NCBI RefSeq assembly: GCF_910596095.1
Contig: NC_056544.1
Location: 7,394,655-7,458,654 of the forward strand
Direction of reading: 5' to 3'
DNA from: Thunnus maccoyii
Taxonomy: Eukaryota; Chordata; Actinopteri; Scombriformes; Scombridae
DNA: 64,000 nt
A program made the position numbers and the translations under genes. Position 1 is the first letter of the stretch. Every line of letters begins with the position of its first letter. Shown here piece by piece: positions 1-11,598 of the stretch. A model generated the notes under the pieces. It searched no databases, was not told the DNA's origin, and worked only from the letters and a program-made list of their open reading frames with translations.

Positions 1-3000
1 TACCACAGCGACAACATTGGTTAGGTAATGTAACCATGGCGTAACCCCAGATATAGGCGTAGCTGCCGCTATTTGCGTTTTGCATTTTTAGTTCATTACA
101 GCTACTTGTAACATTATGGTCGCCTAAAAAAGTCTTGTTCAGCGTTTGGTTGTGCTAAAAGACCCTCTAAGGAATCAGCTGTTCAGTTTTTCCAGTAAGT
201 ACATTTTTTAAAATAGTTTTAAGCCTGTTTGTTGCCACCGAAAATTAGCATTAGCATTAGCATTATCACAGTTAACCATAGACTGTAAATGCACCGTGCT
301 AAGCATCACTTCTGGCTCCAAAAATCCAAGATGGCAACGGTCAATGTCTATGGTTGTAGTTCTAAAGTGTTATTTTATTAATATTGTGGAAATTGTTAAC
401 CCAATGACAACTACTAACAGTTGACATATTAACAGATACTGTATATGGTCATTCAATTCATTCAGGGGCAATATTGCTCACTTACCCAATTCATCTTACA
501 ATCTGATATCTTTCTAAACCTGTCAATTATTTCAGGATAGGAGGTATTAGTTTTTCACATGCATCACAATATAATCTAGATAAAAAATGATATGAAATTG
601 GGTGTGTTATGAAGAGTGATTGGCTCACGATCTTGTGATTGCTGGGTAGCCTGCAGAAGTGGCTCAGATGGTGAAGCAAGTAGCCTAATAAGATGGAGAG
701 AGGGCAACCCTGTCGAGACCTCCAGATAGGAAATCTTGCTGAGCAGATATTGCCGGTCAAAACCACAGACATGGATAAAAGCTTTGATCCTAATATTTTG
801 CTCTATATTTAGAATATACAGCTGATGTATATGTGTCCTTGTAGAACTGCAGAATGACCTGGATGACAAAATGAAGGAGCTGCAGTCCAAGTCTGACAGT
901 GTTACTTCACTTGGTGAGTGAAGGACCTACATTACTGTTTTGCTCAAACTTCTCAGTACTGACCAAATGTCATTTCTGACCCATTCAATTTTCTCTGTCC
1001 ATCCCAGTGGGAGTCTAGTTTATATTTTATTTTACTCAAGTGGAGCCTGAAGGATTTCCTCTCTGTTGACTAATAATGACACTTCATGATATCTGTTTTG
1101 ATAATTTAAAGTAAAAATGAGCCATTGTTTCACACTGATATTTAGTTGATGTCCCATAACCTGGTCATACCAATCATCTTTGTCAAAATCTGATCTTTTA
1201 ATTACGTTGAAAAAAAAACTGTACACAGGAATGCAGTGTGTTGTGGATCTGGATGCAGGTAGTTTAAAGGATAATGGAAACATTAGACAGTCTGAATACT
1301 GCTCTTTAGTTTAACTGCTTAAGTCTGATTGTTTCAGCTCTTCAAATTTCCACATTAACCCTGCAACTTGAGGAGCTAAAGAGACAACTACAAAACACTG
1401 AATCCAAAACCAAGATAAAAGGTGAGTGTGTTTCATTGTCAATTCAATTCAGTTCAGGCACTTGTTTTATATTGTATGTAAAATAGCTACTTTGCGACTT
1501 AGTAACAGATCAACTTAACACTGATGTGAGGTACAAAGATCAGAGGATATCCAAGTTAAAAACCATCTTTTTCTTTGATCTGCAGAGCTTCAAAAAATTA
1601 TAGACGAGAAGAATGATGAGCTGGCCAAAAAAACAGAGGAGCTGAAAGCAAGAAGTGCTCAACCTCACAGACGTGAGTACAACATAGAAGTTCTATTGAT
1701 CTGGTTTATGTTTGCATTGATTAACAACCCACTGAAACAATCAAAATAACTGAATGATATGTATAGTTAAGGTGGCAGGTGATACATGCTAGAATATGAT
1801 TATTAATGTTAACTCTTCTTTCAGTTCTACAGATTATTGCAATACAAACAGAGATTGAGAAACTGGCGAATGTGGCAGAAAATGACACAGATTACTTTAA
1901 GATTAGCGGTGAGTGACAGAACTATATCTTGACAGCATATACGAAGGACTCCAGACCAAAAACACTGTAAAAATTACAAGTTTTTCTAATAAACGGTTAC
2001 ATTAAACACATTACATGTGCTCTTATGAAATTATGTTTTGATGTTGTCATTTGTATACAGCACTCCAAAACCATCTGAATAATCTGATTAAAGGAATTGA
2101 AGATGAAAAAGACGAAAATACTAAACTGAGTGAGTCATCATCAGAATTACAGTAAAATGAACTGGTCGTTGGTCTTGTATCCAGTGAATTTACAGTATCT
2201 AATCCAGTCTTTCTTCTGTTAGTGTTTCAGATCTTGGCTCAACAAGATGAAATAGCAAGACTGAAGAAGCAAGAAGACAAACAGACAAAAGCACAATTAG
2301 AGAAAATTAAAGGTGGGGAGCAGTATATATTCCTTAAATGTATGCTTTATACTTTTTCATACATTCTGAGGACCTAAACCACAATTCTGTCTTTCTTGAA
2401 GAACTGGAGAATGAACTGGAGGACGTCAGAAATCAGATAAAAGAAAAGACAACGGTGCTGGACTCAAGTGACACAAAGATTGGTGATCTTTGTAGGTGTT
2501 TTATTCAGCTGGACAAAAACAGAATAATTAATTTCCTTCAGGATATTAAAAGTAGCTTGTTTTGTCTTTTTTTTGTTTTTTAGCGGCTCAGATTATGGAA
2601 CTTCACAAGAAAATCAAACCATTGGAAGACCAAATATCAGACCTCAAGGAAACAAACGCTGAGAACCTTGCAGGTGAGGAACAAAATGTGACATTTCTAC
2701 TGTTATACACCAAGAAATAAAACATTACATATAAACAGAGTTTTATTTTTAAGATGATATATTTTGTTGATCTCTAACTTGCTTTCAGAGATTCAGAAGA
2801 GACTGGAGTTAGCAAAGAGGCAACTGCAAGACAGTGAACTTCGGCTCAATGATGCAGATGCACAGAATTTTAACTTGAGTATGAAAATGTCTTATTTGCT
2901 AATGTTTCATGTCATGTCATTTGTTTCTTTTAAGGCCAATATAACATAGCAGCTGTGTTTGTGTGTCTGCTAGTGATGGAGATTGCTGAATTGAGGGCAC

Positions 3001-3390
3001 AACTGAAAAAGGCTGAGAAAGGGCCATCCAAAGCTGCTGAAAGAAATATCAACGGTTTGTCAGTCTGTTACTTTCCTACTATTGTGTCTCTACTGTCATT
3101 CAGCACATTCAGTCTAAGGTGAAGAATAAATTAGGTTTGTCATACAGTTGTGATAATTTGATGCTTTCTCTCCCAGAACTGACGCAACAACTACAAACAC
3201 AACAAAAAGAGAACAAGAAACTCCAAAGCACAAATGAAGGTGTGTACTGTACATCCCAACTTTTTCAAACTTCTCCTCAAATACTTATTATTATGTTGGT
3301 TTGTGTTTGATACACATCCATGTTTCAACCTCCTCCCTCTGTCAGACTTAAAGCAAGAGGCCAAAGAACTAAAAATGTGCTACAACGATG
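1..3390 (+). repeat. Copy A of a ~3.4 kb direct segmental duplication
   Basis: The sequence from base 1 reappears almost identically from 5643. The offset is 5642 at the left edge and 5635 near the right edge because of small indels, for example one 6-bp unit of the GCATTA repeat at 248-266. Similarity runs through twelve exons and their introns and stops inside exon 12, around 3390. Substitutions are sparse (about 1% by eye), so the event is recent. The left edge of copy A is not visible: it may begin at or before the window start. Confidence 0.97.
274..355. mobile_element. Short MITE-like element with 10-bp inverted ends
   Basis: The segment is bounded by AACCATAGAC on the left and its exact reverse complement GTCTATGGTT on the right, about 80 bp apart. 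It lies in the intron upstream of the first visible exon. It is carried in the duplication, so a second copy lies at about 5911-5992. The ends suggest a small non-autonomous DNA transposon or a remnant. No target-site duplication is obvious. Confidence 0.35.
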
Positions 3391-4665
3391 CCACACTGTT
3401 AAATTATCTTTAAAGGTGCAGTGTGTAGGATTTAGTGGCATCTAGTGGTGAAGTTGCAGATTGCAACCAACTAAATAGCCCTCACCCTCCCCTTCCAAGC
3501 ATGTAGGTCAACGTACGGTGCCCGTGAAGCTCGCAAAAAACATGAAAGGCTCTCTCTAGAGCCAGTGTTTGGTTTTTCTGTTCTGGGCTACTGTAGAAAC
3601 ATGCTGGTGCAACATGGCGGGGTCCATGGAAGAGGACCCGCTCCCTATGTAGATATAAAGGGCTCATTCTAAGGTAACGAAAACACAACGATTCTTATTT
3701 TCAGGTGATTGTACACTAATTGAAACATACTTATGAATATTATATTCCATTTCTGCCGAGTCCGTTCTGCTAGATGCCACTAAATTCTACACACTGCACC
3801 TTTAAGTAAAAACTCAGACTAATCAAGTAGAGTTCAATATGATATAGCTTTACTGTAAATTCAAACAGTACATGGAGCAAATGAAAGAGAATTATGAAAC
3901 ACATTCATTTATACTAACTACTAACCCTTCCTATTGTGGAGTCAAACATTAACTCGCTCCCATCACTGTACCTCTCTTGGCCTAACTCATTTATCAAGAC
4001 ACCATTATCTCGTGTCTTTGGGTACCTTCCACCATGATTAGCTGTTTTCCAGAAACGTACAGTGTTTTGCCTTCCTTAGTAGCCAATATCTTCATGCGAG
4101 GAGACATCAACACATTCCTGTATCACTTAGTTCCACACACCATTATATTCTCAGGCACATCTAAAGTTACAAAACTAAATGATTAACCTTGACTGTTTGT
4201 CCACTTAGTAAGACTAAAAGAGTAGAATGAGACTAGAAGAGTAAAATAATGGAGTATATTCTTCTACAAAGAATATAAAAAAATAATTGCTTTATCTCCA
4301 AAGTAAATGATTGTATAACTTGATTGGTACTATATTGGTAATGTCTGAACAGGTAAAAATTTTCCACAGTGTCCTTTTCCTCCTTGGCATTATTGAATTC
4401 ATGTATTAGCTGTACACCCTTCTTAAACTGAAGCATAAATCACTTTTTCAGAGCTGAGGGAACAACTGAAGGCAAAAGAGGAGGAACACTCTCATGATCA
4501 GGCTGAGATCAAAGGTAAGTTAAGTCCTGGCATGTTGAGGTTGCTGCCACTAGAAATGAAGAAGAACATTACCTTACATTATGAATCTGTGTTTTGTACT
4601 AGCCCTGCAGAGTGAACTGAACCAGACGGAGGCGCAATGTTCAAGTTTTGAGCAGAAAGTAAAAG
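845..4665 (+). CDS. Coiled-coil exon block A of a coiled-coil/SPRY protein (5' end outside window)
   Basis: Fourteen exons are supported by splice consensus and open phase: 845-913, 1338-1421, 1586-1672, 1825-1908, 2061-2129, 2223-2312, 2402-2491, 2584-2673, 2789-2878, 2974-3054, 3177-3239, 3346-(disrupted), 4452-4514 and 4603-4665. Each intact exon is a multiple of 3 and both its introns are phase 1, so exons can be skipped or duplicated without frameshift. The translation is rich in Glu, Lys, Gln and Leu (such as LQKIIDEKNDELAKKTEEL), typical of coiled coil. Several exons encode whole numbers of heptads (63 and 84 nt). No start codon or promoter is seen, so earlier exons should lie upstream. 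The block can splice in frame to block B and the SPRY exon, making one long gene, or it may be a decaying partial copy. The family is not recognised beyond coiled coil. Confidence 0.72.
3346..3413 (+). pseudogene. Exon 12 of block A, broken by a transposon insertion
   Basis: The exon opens like its duplicate at 8981-9043 for about 45 nt and then diverges. It runs into a transposon end that supplies an in-frame TAA at 3411-3413 and removes the 5' splice site. The counterpart in block B is an intact 63-nt exon. Because the exon is symmetric (phase 1-1), simple skipping would rescue the reading frame. If it is used, the product would end here as a truncated coiled-coil protein. Confidence 0.7.
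3414..3801. mobile_element. Non-autonomous TTAA-flanked MITE (piggyBac-like)
   Basis: The element has terminal inverted repeats of about 32 bp with one mismatch. The left end starts AGGTGCAGTGTGTAG and the right end closes with CTGCACCT. It is flanked by TTAA on both sides (3410-3413 and 3802-3805), the target duplication typical of piggyBac transposases. Its 388 bp contain no long ORF, so it is non-autonomous. It is absent from the duplicate at about 9025, so it either inserted after duplication or was lost from copy B. The superfamily call rests on the TTAA alone. Confidence 0.75.
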
Positions 4666-5642
4666 GTGAGTGTTGTCTCAGTTGGTTTTTACTTACTGTC
4701 CGTGCTGGCCAACAATGTCTGAAAAACTGTGAACACTCTTTTGACTCTCTTATGGGAAATGAACGGGTTTATTGTCTATTTTAAAGTATAAAAAAAACAG
4801 TAGTGTCCACGTCTTTGTCTGTCAGTTTTAGCAAATGATTGGATTTTTCACCATACAGAGAGATGACATGATGTATAAACCACATTTCTTTTTAGCTTTT
4901 CTTAATGGTTCTCTCAAATACATCAAGTCTTCTAGACTGTAGTGGTGTACCAGGGTTTCTTCAATATTATGCCAGCTCTAGAGCCTACATCTAGCTCCGT
5001 CTTCAGCTGTTCAAAATTTTATAGATCAACCAACCAGACGACTGATTTCTTTGGAAAATTGAGGCCTTAGTGAGTGGCTTTTTTACTGTCCCATAAAAAT
5101 TGAACAGCCCACAGGGGGAGATACAGGAATCATTGAACTTACAAATAGGTAGTAAGGCAGGAGTTAAGAAATGTTTCAAGTCCATTGTGGTATTTTGTAG
5201 ATTGTTATAGTCAACAGACTGCTTTTTGGAGCAGGTGGAGTTGCCCCCTGATGGCCATTAGAAAGAATGCAGGTTTAAGGCACTTCTGCATTGGCTTCAC
5301 TTTTGAGACCCGGAACTACCTGCTTGATTCTGCGTCTGAAAAGTGAAGCCAATGCGGAAGTGCCTTAAACCTGCGTTCTCTCTAATGGCCATCAGGGGCA
5401 ACTCCTCTGGCTCCAAAAAGAAGTCTTTTTGTGTAGAAGTCTATGAGAAATGACCCTACTTCTCACTTGATTTATACCTCAGTAAACAGTTTCCTAATGA
5501 GTTTGTGGTCTCAATCGCTAGTTTCAAGTCTTCTTCAATACAACTTGATGTTCATTTTGTAAATTATGTTCCCATTTCATTTAAACTTGACAATAAAGCA
5601 GGGTATGATTTAGGGCGTGGCTATCTTGTGATTGAAAAGTTG
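4666..5642. other. Spacer between the two duplication copies
   Basis: I see no exon here. The spacer holds the long hairpin element at 5222-5420. It ends at the left boundary of copy B at 5643, which need not coincide with the true duplication breakpoint. Confidence 0.5.
5222..5420. mobile_element. Hairpin (foldback) MITE with ~83-bp arms
   Basis: The left arm 5222-5304 and right arm 5339-5420 are reverse complements with roughly 8 differences. They surround a spacer of about 34 bp. The arm begins CTTTTTGGAGC and includes GATGGCCATTAGA. The transcript would fold into a near-perfect stem. It sits 220 bp left of the second duplication copy, so it could have promoted the rearrangement, which is inference. 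Confidence 0.8.
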
Positions 5643-8600
5643 CTACCACAGCGACAACATTGGTTAGGTAATGTAACCATGGCGTAACCCCAGATATAGG
5701 CGTAGCTGCCGCTATTTGCGTTTTGCATTTTTAGTTCATTACAGCTACTTGTAACATTATGGTCGCCTAAAAAAGTCTTGTTCAGCGTTTGGTTGTGCTA
5801 AAAGACCCTCTAAGGAATCAGCTGTTCAGTTTTTCCAGTAAGTACATTTTTTAAAATAGTTTTAAGCCTGTTTGTTGCCACCGAAAATTAGCATTAGCAT
5901 TATCACAGTTAACCATAGACTGTAAATGCACCGTGCTAAGCATCACTTCTGGCTCCAAAAATCCAAGATGGCAACGGTCAATGTCTATGGTTGTAGTTCT
6001 AAAGTGTTATTTTATTAATATTGTGGAAATTGTTTACCCAATGACAACTACTAACAGTTGACATATTAACAGATACTGTATATGGTCATTCAATTCATTC
6101 AGGGGCAATATTGCTCACTTACCCAATTCATCTTACAATCTGATATCTTTCTAAACCTGTCAATTATTTCAGGATAGGAGGTATTAGTTTTTCACATGCA
6201 TCACAATATAATCTAGATAAAAAATGATATGAAATTGGGTGTGTTATGAAGAGTGATTGGCTCACGATCTTGTGATTGCTGGGTAGCCTGCAGAAGTGGC
6301 TCAGATGGTGAAGCAAGTAGCCTAATAAGATGGAGAGAGGGCAACCCTGTCGAGACCTCCAGATAGGAAATCTTGCTGAGCAGATGTTGCCGGTCAAAAC
6401 CACAGACATGGATAAAAGCTTTGATCCTAATATTTTGCTCTATATTTAGAATATACAGCTGATGTATATGTGTCCTTGTAGAACTGCAGAATGACCTGGA
6501 TGACAAAATGAAGGAGCTGCAGTCCAAGTCTGACAGTGTTACTTCACTTGGTGAGTGAAGGACCTACATTACTGTTTTGTTCAAACTTCTCAGTACTGAC
6601 CAAATGTCATTTCTGACCCATTAAATTTTCTCTGTCCATCCCAGTGGGAGTCTAGTTTATTTTACTTAAGTGGAGCTTGAAGGATTTCCTCTCTGTTGAC
6701 TAATAATGACACTTCATGATATCTGTTTTGACAATTTAAAGTAAAAATGAGCCATTGTTTCACACTGATATTTAGTTGATGTCCCATAACCTGGTCATAC
6801 CAATCATCTTTGTCAAAATCTGATCTTTTGATTACGTTGAAAAAAAAAACTATACACAGGAATGCAGTGTGTTGTGGATCTGGATGCAGGTAGTTTAAAG
6901 GATAATGGAAACATTAGACAGTCTGAATACTGCTCTTTAGTTTAACTGCTTAAGTCTGATTGTTTCAGCTCTTCAAATTTCCACATTAACCCTGCAACTT
7001 GAGGAGCTAAAGAGACAACTACAAAACACTGAATCCAAAACCAAGATAAAAGGTGAGTGTGTTTCATTGTCAATTCAATTCAGTTCAGGCACTTGTTTTA
7101 TATTGTATGTAAAATAGCTACTTTGCGACTTAGTAACAGATCAACTTAACACTGATGTGAGGTACAAAGATCAGAGGACATCCAAGTTAAAAACCGTCTT
7201 TTTCTTTGTTCTGCAGAGCTTCAAAAAATTATAGACGAGAAGAATGATGAGCTGGCCAAAAAAACAGAGGAGCTGAAAGCAAGAAGTGCTCAACCTCACA
7301 GACGTGAGTACAACATAGAAGTTCTATTGATCTGGTTTATGTTTGCATTGATTAACAAACCACTGAAACAATCAAAATAACTGAATGATATGTATAGTTA
7401 AGGTGGCAGGTGATACATGCTAGAATATGATTATTAATGTTAACTCTTCTTTCAGTTCTACAGATTATTGCAATACAAACAGAGATTGAGAAACTGGCGA
7501 ATGTGGCAGAAAATGACACAGATTACTCTAAGATTAGCGGTGAGTGACAGAACTATATCTTGACAGCATATACGAAGGACTCCAGACCAAAAACACTGTA
7601 AAAATTACAAGTTTTTCTAATAAACGGTTACATTAAACACATTACATGTGCTCTTATGAAATTATGTTTTGATGTTGTCATTTGTATACAGCGCTCCAAA
7701 ACCATCTGAATAATCTGATTAACGGAATTGAAGATGAAAAGGACGAAAATACTAAACTGAGTGAGTCATCATCAGAATTACAGTAAAATGAACTGGTCGT
7801 TGGTCTTGTATCCAGTGAATTTACAGTATCTAATCCAGTCTTTCTTCTGTTAGTGTTTCAGATCTTGGCTCAACAAGATGAAATAGCAAGACTGAAGAAG
7901 CAAGAAGACAAACAGACAAAAGCACAATTAGAGAAAATTAAAGGTGGGGAGCAGTATATATTCCTTAAATGTATGCTTTATACTTTTTCATACATTCTGA
8001 GGACCTAAACCACAATTCTGTCTTTCTTGAAGAACTGGAGAATGAACTGGAGGACGTCAGAAATCAGATAAAAGAAAAGACAACGGTGCTGGACTCAAGT
8101 GACATGAAGATTGGTGATCTTTGTAGGTGTTTTATTCAGCTGGACAAAAACAGAATTTTTAATTTCCTTCAGGATATTAAAAGTAGCTTGTTTTGTCTTT
8201 TTTTGTTTTGTTTTTTAGCGGCTCAGATTATGGAACTTCACAAGAAAATCAAACCATTAGAAGACCAAATATCAGACCTCAAGGAAACAAACGCTGAGAA
8301 CCTTGCAGGTGAGGAACAAAATGTGACATTTCTACTGTTATACACCAAGAAATAAAACATTACATATAAACAGAGTTTTATTTTTAAGATGATATATTTT
8401 GTTGATCTCTAACTTGCTTTCAGAGATTCAGAAGAGACTGGAGTTAGCAAAGAGGCAACTGCAAGACAGTGAACTTCGGCTCAATGATGCAGATGCACAG
8501 AATTTTAACTTGAGTATGAAAATGTCTTATTTGCTAATGTTTCATGTCATGTCATTTGTTTCTTTTAAGGCCAATATAACATAGCAGCTGTGTTTGTGTG

Positions 8601-9025
8601 TCTGCTAGTGATGGAGATTGCTGAATTGAGGGCACAACTGAAAAAGGCTGAGAAAGGGCCATCCAAAGCTGCTGAAAAAAATATCAACGGTTTGTCAGTC
8701 TGTTACTTTCCTACTATTGTGTCTCTACTGTCATTCAGCACATTCAGTCTAAGGTGAATAATAAACTAGGTTTTCATACAGTTGTGATAATTTGCTTGCT
8801 TTCTCTCCCAGAACTGACGCAACAACTACAAACACAACAAAAAGAGAACAAGAAACTCCAAAGCACAAATGAAGGTGTGTACTGTACATCCCAACTTTTT
8901 CAAACTTCTCCTCAAATACTTATTATTATGTTGGTTTGTGTTTGATACACATCCATGTTTCAACCTCCTCCCTCTGTCAGACTTAAAGCAAGAGGCCAAA
9001 GAACTAAAAATGTGCTGCAACAATG
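5643..9025 (+). repeat. Copy B of the ~3.4 kb direct segmental duplication
   Basis: This copy mirrors copy A from base 1 through exon 12. Coding differences include Phe to Ser in exon 4, Lys to Asn in exon 5, Thr to Met in exon 7 and Arg to Lys in exon 10. This copy keeps exon 12 intact and continues into unique downstream exons and the SPRY exon, so it is the copy certainly connected to the functional 3' end. Confidence 0.97.
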
Positions 9026-10993
9026 CTGTTACCCATTGTGAAGGTAGGATCCTGAATATGACCCTATTACAGTATCAACACATGCGGTATAGCTGTCCTT
9101 GAGATCCAGTGAGTCATTTGATGTGGCTTTTGAACTGAATTTTTCATCAAACAGATTTACAAAGAGAGCTGGAACAGAGCCAGAAGGATACAGATCGCCT
9201 GCAGCTGCAGCTGAATGACAAGGATGCTGAGCTCCAACAGCTGCAGCTGGAGTTAGCAGAAGAGAGGACAGTTAATAACAGACTGCAGAATGAATATGAT
9301 AGTAAGTTCACCTCTCTGCTCATGCACTCAGTATGTAATAGAGGAAAGGTAATAGCTTAAAGCAACCAGTCCATTCAGTGTGTTATTTAATGTAGTTTTT
9401 GAACTATACATTTTATTCAACAGATTTAAGGAGCCAGCAGGAACAGACCCAGGACAATGCTGATCACCAGCAGCAGCTGCTCATCAAGGATGTCAAGATC
9501 ACCCAGCTGCAGCAGCAGTTAGAAGAACTGCAGAACAAATACAGAAGTATATTCAACTGTCTGGAAATATGTACACACCATACAACAGAGTAATGGCAGT
9601 AGTTGCTTCTGTGATTCCTAATGAAATCCTGCTTTCTGTCTTAATTATAGACCTGGATAATGAGAAGAACAAACTTACGGATATTATAACAGGTAACTAT
9701 GAGTTAAGTTCAGCAAAGTGCAGAGAATACACTGTGGTATCACCAACCCCCCCTCACAATTGCACTGTTTTAACTCTCTCCTCAGAACTTCAAAAGAACT
9801 CAAATGAGGAGGATAAGACTATCTATACCAGTAAGTCACACATACAGTATATATAGAAGCTACACATATACAACCCTACACACACATAGACACGTGCACA
9901 GTACTGTAAAGGAAAAACTTTATGGTTGACTTTAAAGGGGGACTCCACCAATTTTACACTTTAGTTTTGACTCATAATTGTCAGTGAGCCTGTGAAAATG
10001 GTCGTGTAGTGTCCTCTATGGCTCTAGTGGCACTTTGTCAAATCTGAGAAAATATCTGATGATGTCATAGTGATGTCATCATCTTGAGCTTTGATACAGT
10101 ACATTTTTAACAGAAAAACTACATTAAAAACAGGAAATGAGGAATTTGAAAGATGTGGGCATTTACCAGGCAGGGAGGGTCATATGAAAGACACTATCCA
10201 GTTGCATTGTGGGAAATGTAGGATCCAGAGATATTGGAGCTTGACCCATACTAGGGACTAAAAGTCGGGAAATATCAGCCTCTGCAGCTTCGATTTAGAC
10301 CATGCTTTTTCAGATCTATCTCTTGTGACTCCCCTAACTTTATGGAAGCAACATATTAAATCACCGGAGTACTTCCTAAAACTTAGTGAGGCCAATTTTC
10401 TTTCAAAAAGATCCACATGATTTACATTTCTGTCTACAGGGCAGGTGACCTTGGATCCAAACACGGCACACCGAAGACTAGCTTTGTCAGATCATAACAC
10501 TCAGATACACGCCGATGACGATGATCAAGATGTCCCTGACAATCCAGGCCGGTTTGATGTGGTTCTCGCTGCCCTGGGCTCGACCGGCTTCTCAACTGGC
10601 AGACATTACTGGGAGGTGTCTGTAGCTGAGGCGAATTGTTACTTACTTGGAATGGCCAGTGAATCTTCTCAAAGAAAGGGAACGCTTTCATTCAAACCTC
10701 TAAAGGGTTACTGGACTATAGTCCTGAACAAGCAGGGCCAGTACAAAGCTATGAATAACAGACCTATTACTCTTCCAGTTCAGACACCGCCTCTTATGCT
10801 GGGTATTCTGCTGGACTACAATAAGGGACAGATCTCGTTCTATGACGCTGGTACAAGATCTCATTTGTACTCATTTGTGGGTCAGAAGTTTACAGGCAAA
10901 ATCTATCCATTTGTGAATATTTGTCTTGAGGATGTTACTCTTCAAAATCCAATCATTTTAATTCCTCCTGGACCAACTGACTGGATAATTTAG
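6482..10993 (+). CDS. Coiled-coil block B plus C-terminal PRY-SPRY (B30.2) protein
   Basis: Exons: 6482-6550, 6969-7052, 7217-7303, 7456-7539, 7692-7760, 7854-7943, 8033-8122, 8219-8308, 8424-8513, 8609-8689, 8812-8874, 8981-9043, 9155-9301, 9424-9546, 9651-9692, 9786-9830 and 10440-10993. All internal introns are phase 1. Exons 9155-9301 and 9424-9546 encode a Gln/Leu-rich coiled coil (LQLQLNDKDAELQQLQLE). The last exon encodes about 183 residues with the PRY motif LDPNTAHRRLALS, then HYWEVSV, GYWTIVL and LDYNKGQISFYDA, all hallmarks of B30.2 domains in TRIM, butyrophilin and NLR-type proteins. These domains usually bind proteins. No RING or B-box is visible in the window, so TRIM membership is unproven. 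The stop is TAG at 10991-10993. Confidence 0.85.
9937..10262. repeat. Interspersed repeat in the intron before the SPRY exon
   Basis: The segment starts near AAAGGGGGACTCCACCAATT and contains GTTGCATTGTGGGAAATGTA near its end. A similar core (ATTGCATTATGGTAAGTGTA) recurs at about 38637-38656, followed in both places by GGATCC, so this looks like a dispersed family. I recall similar sequence being common in fish genomes, but class and ends are undetermined. Confidence 0.45.
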
Positions 10994-11068
10994 GGAAGAG
11001 GGCAGGTTATGTTTGTACTATGTGTCAAATCTTAGTCATGTATCTCATTTATTAATATGTCAGTAGGT

Positions 11069-11146
11069 AATAAACAATCACTGACTGTAGAAGATGTCAT
11101 ACACATACATCTGTTAATACTACTGTAGAATGATTCAGACAATAAA
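11069..11146 (+). terminator. Poly(A) signals of the SPRY gene
   Basis: AATAAA occurs at 11069-11074 and 11141-11146, 76 and 148 bp after the SPRY stop codon. Either would give a short 3' UTR. The second lies about 30 bp from the reverse-strand poly(A) signal of C14orf119. Confidence 0.6.
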
Positions 11147-11173
11147 ACAACAAATATACAACAATGCATTTTG

Positions 11174-11179
11174 TTTATT
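11174..11179 (-). terminator. Candidate poly(A) signal of C14orf119
   Basis: TTTATT on the plus strand reads AATAAA on the minus strand, 420 nt downstream of the C14orf119 stop. It is the first such hexamer I noted at a plausible distance, placing the cleavage site around 11150-11165, within the convergent gene's 3' end region. Confidence 0.45.
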
Positions 11180-11598
11180 CTTGTATGTTTACAAAAAATG
11201 TTTTGTTCTCTTGTCCATGTCATCGCAATACAGAAAGTGTAATTCTCTTACAGTCAGACGTCAAATTGGGTTACTTCAAGTTTATATAAGGGCCACTAAA
11301 TCGTATGATGAAAGCACTAAAGAAAATTGTTCTGAGCTTCGTAGAAAGCGATATAATGTTTGATGTGGCCCTGAAGAAACCGGTGTAGAAAACTGAATTG
11401 AAAAAAAGCTTTGTTGGATGACTATTTCTGTTCTGTTGTTAAAAATGAAATAGGTTACCTTCAACAATAAGTCCCATCGCACTTACATATATTTCTCTTA
11501 AGAAGAGAACTATCTTAGATCTAATACACGTTCCCTCTCTAGTTGCTTTTAAACACAATGTTATCACATCTGCTTCTCTATCACAATGCAATCATTGC

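Noticed and set aside
527..890. Minus-strand open frames repeated at 6164-6527
   Set aside because: They recur only because they lie in the duplicated segment, and they run antisense through a real plus-strand exon (845-913).
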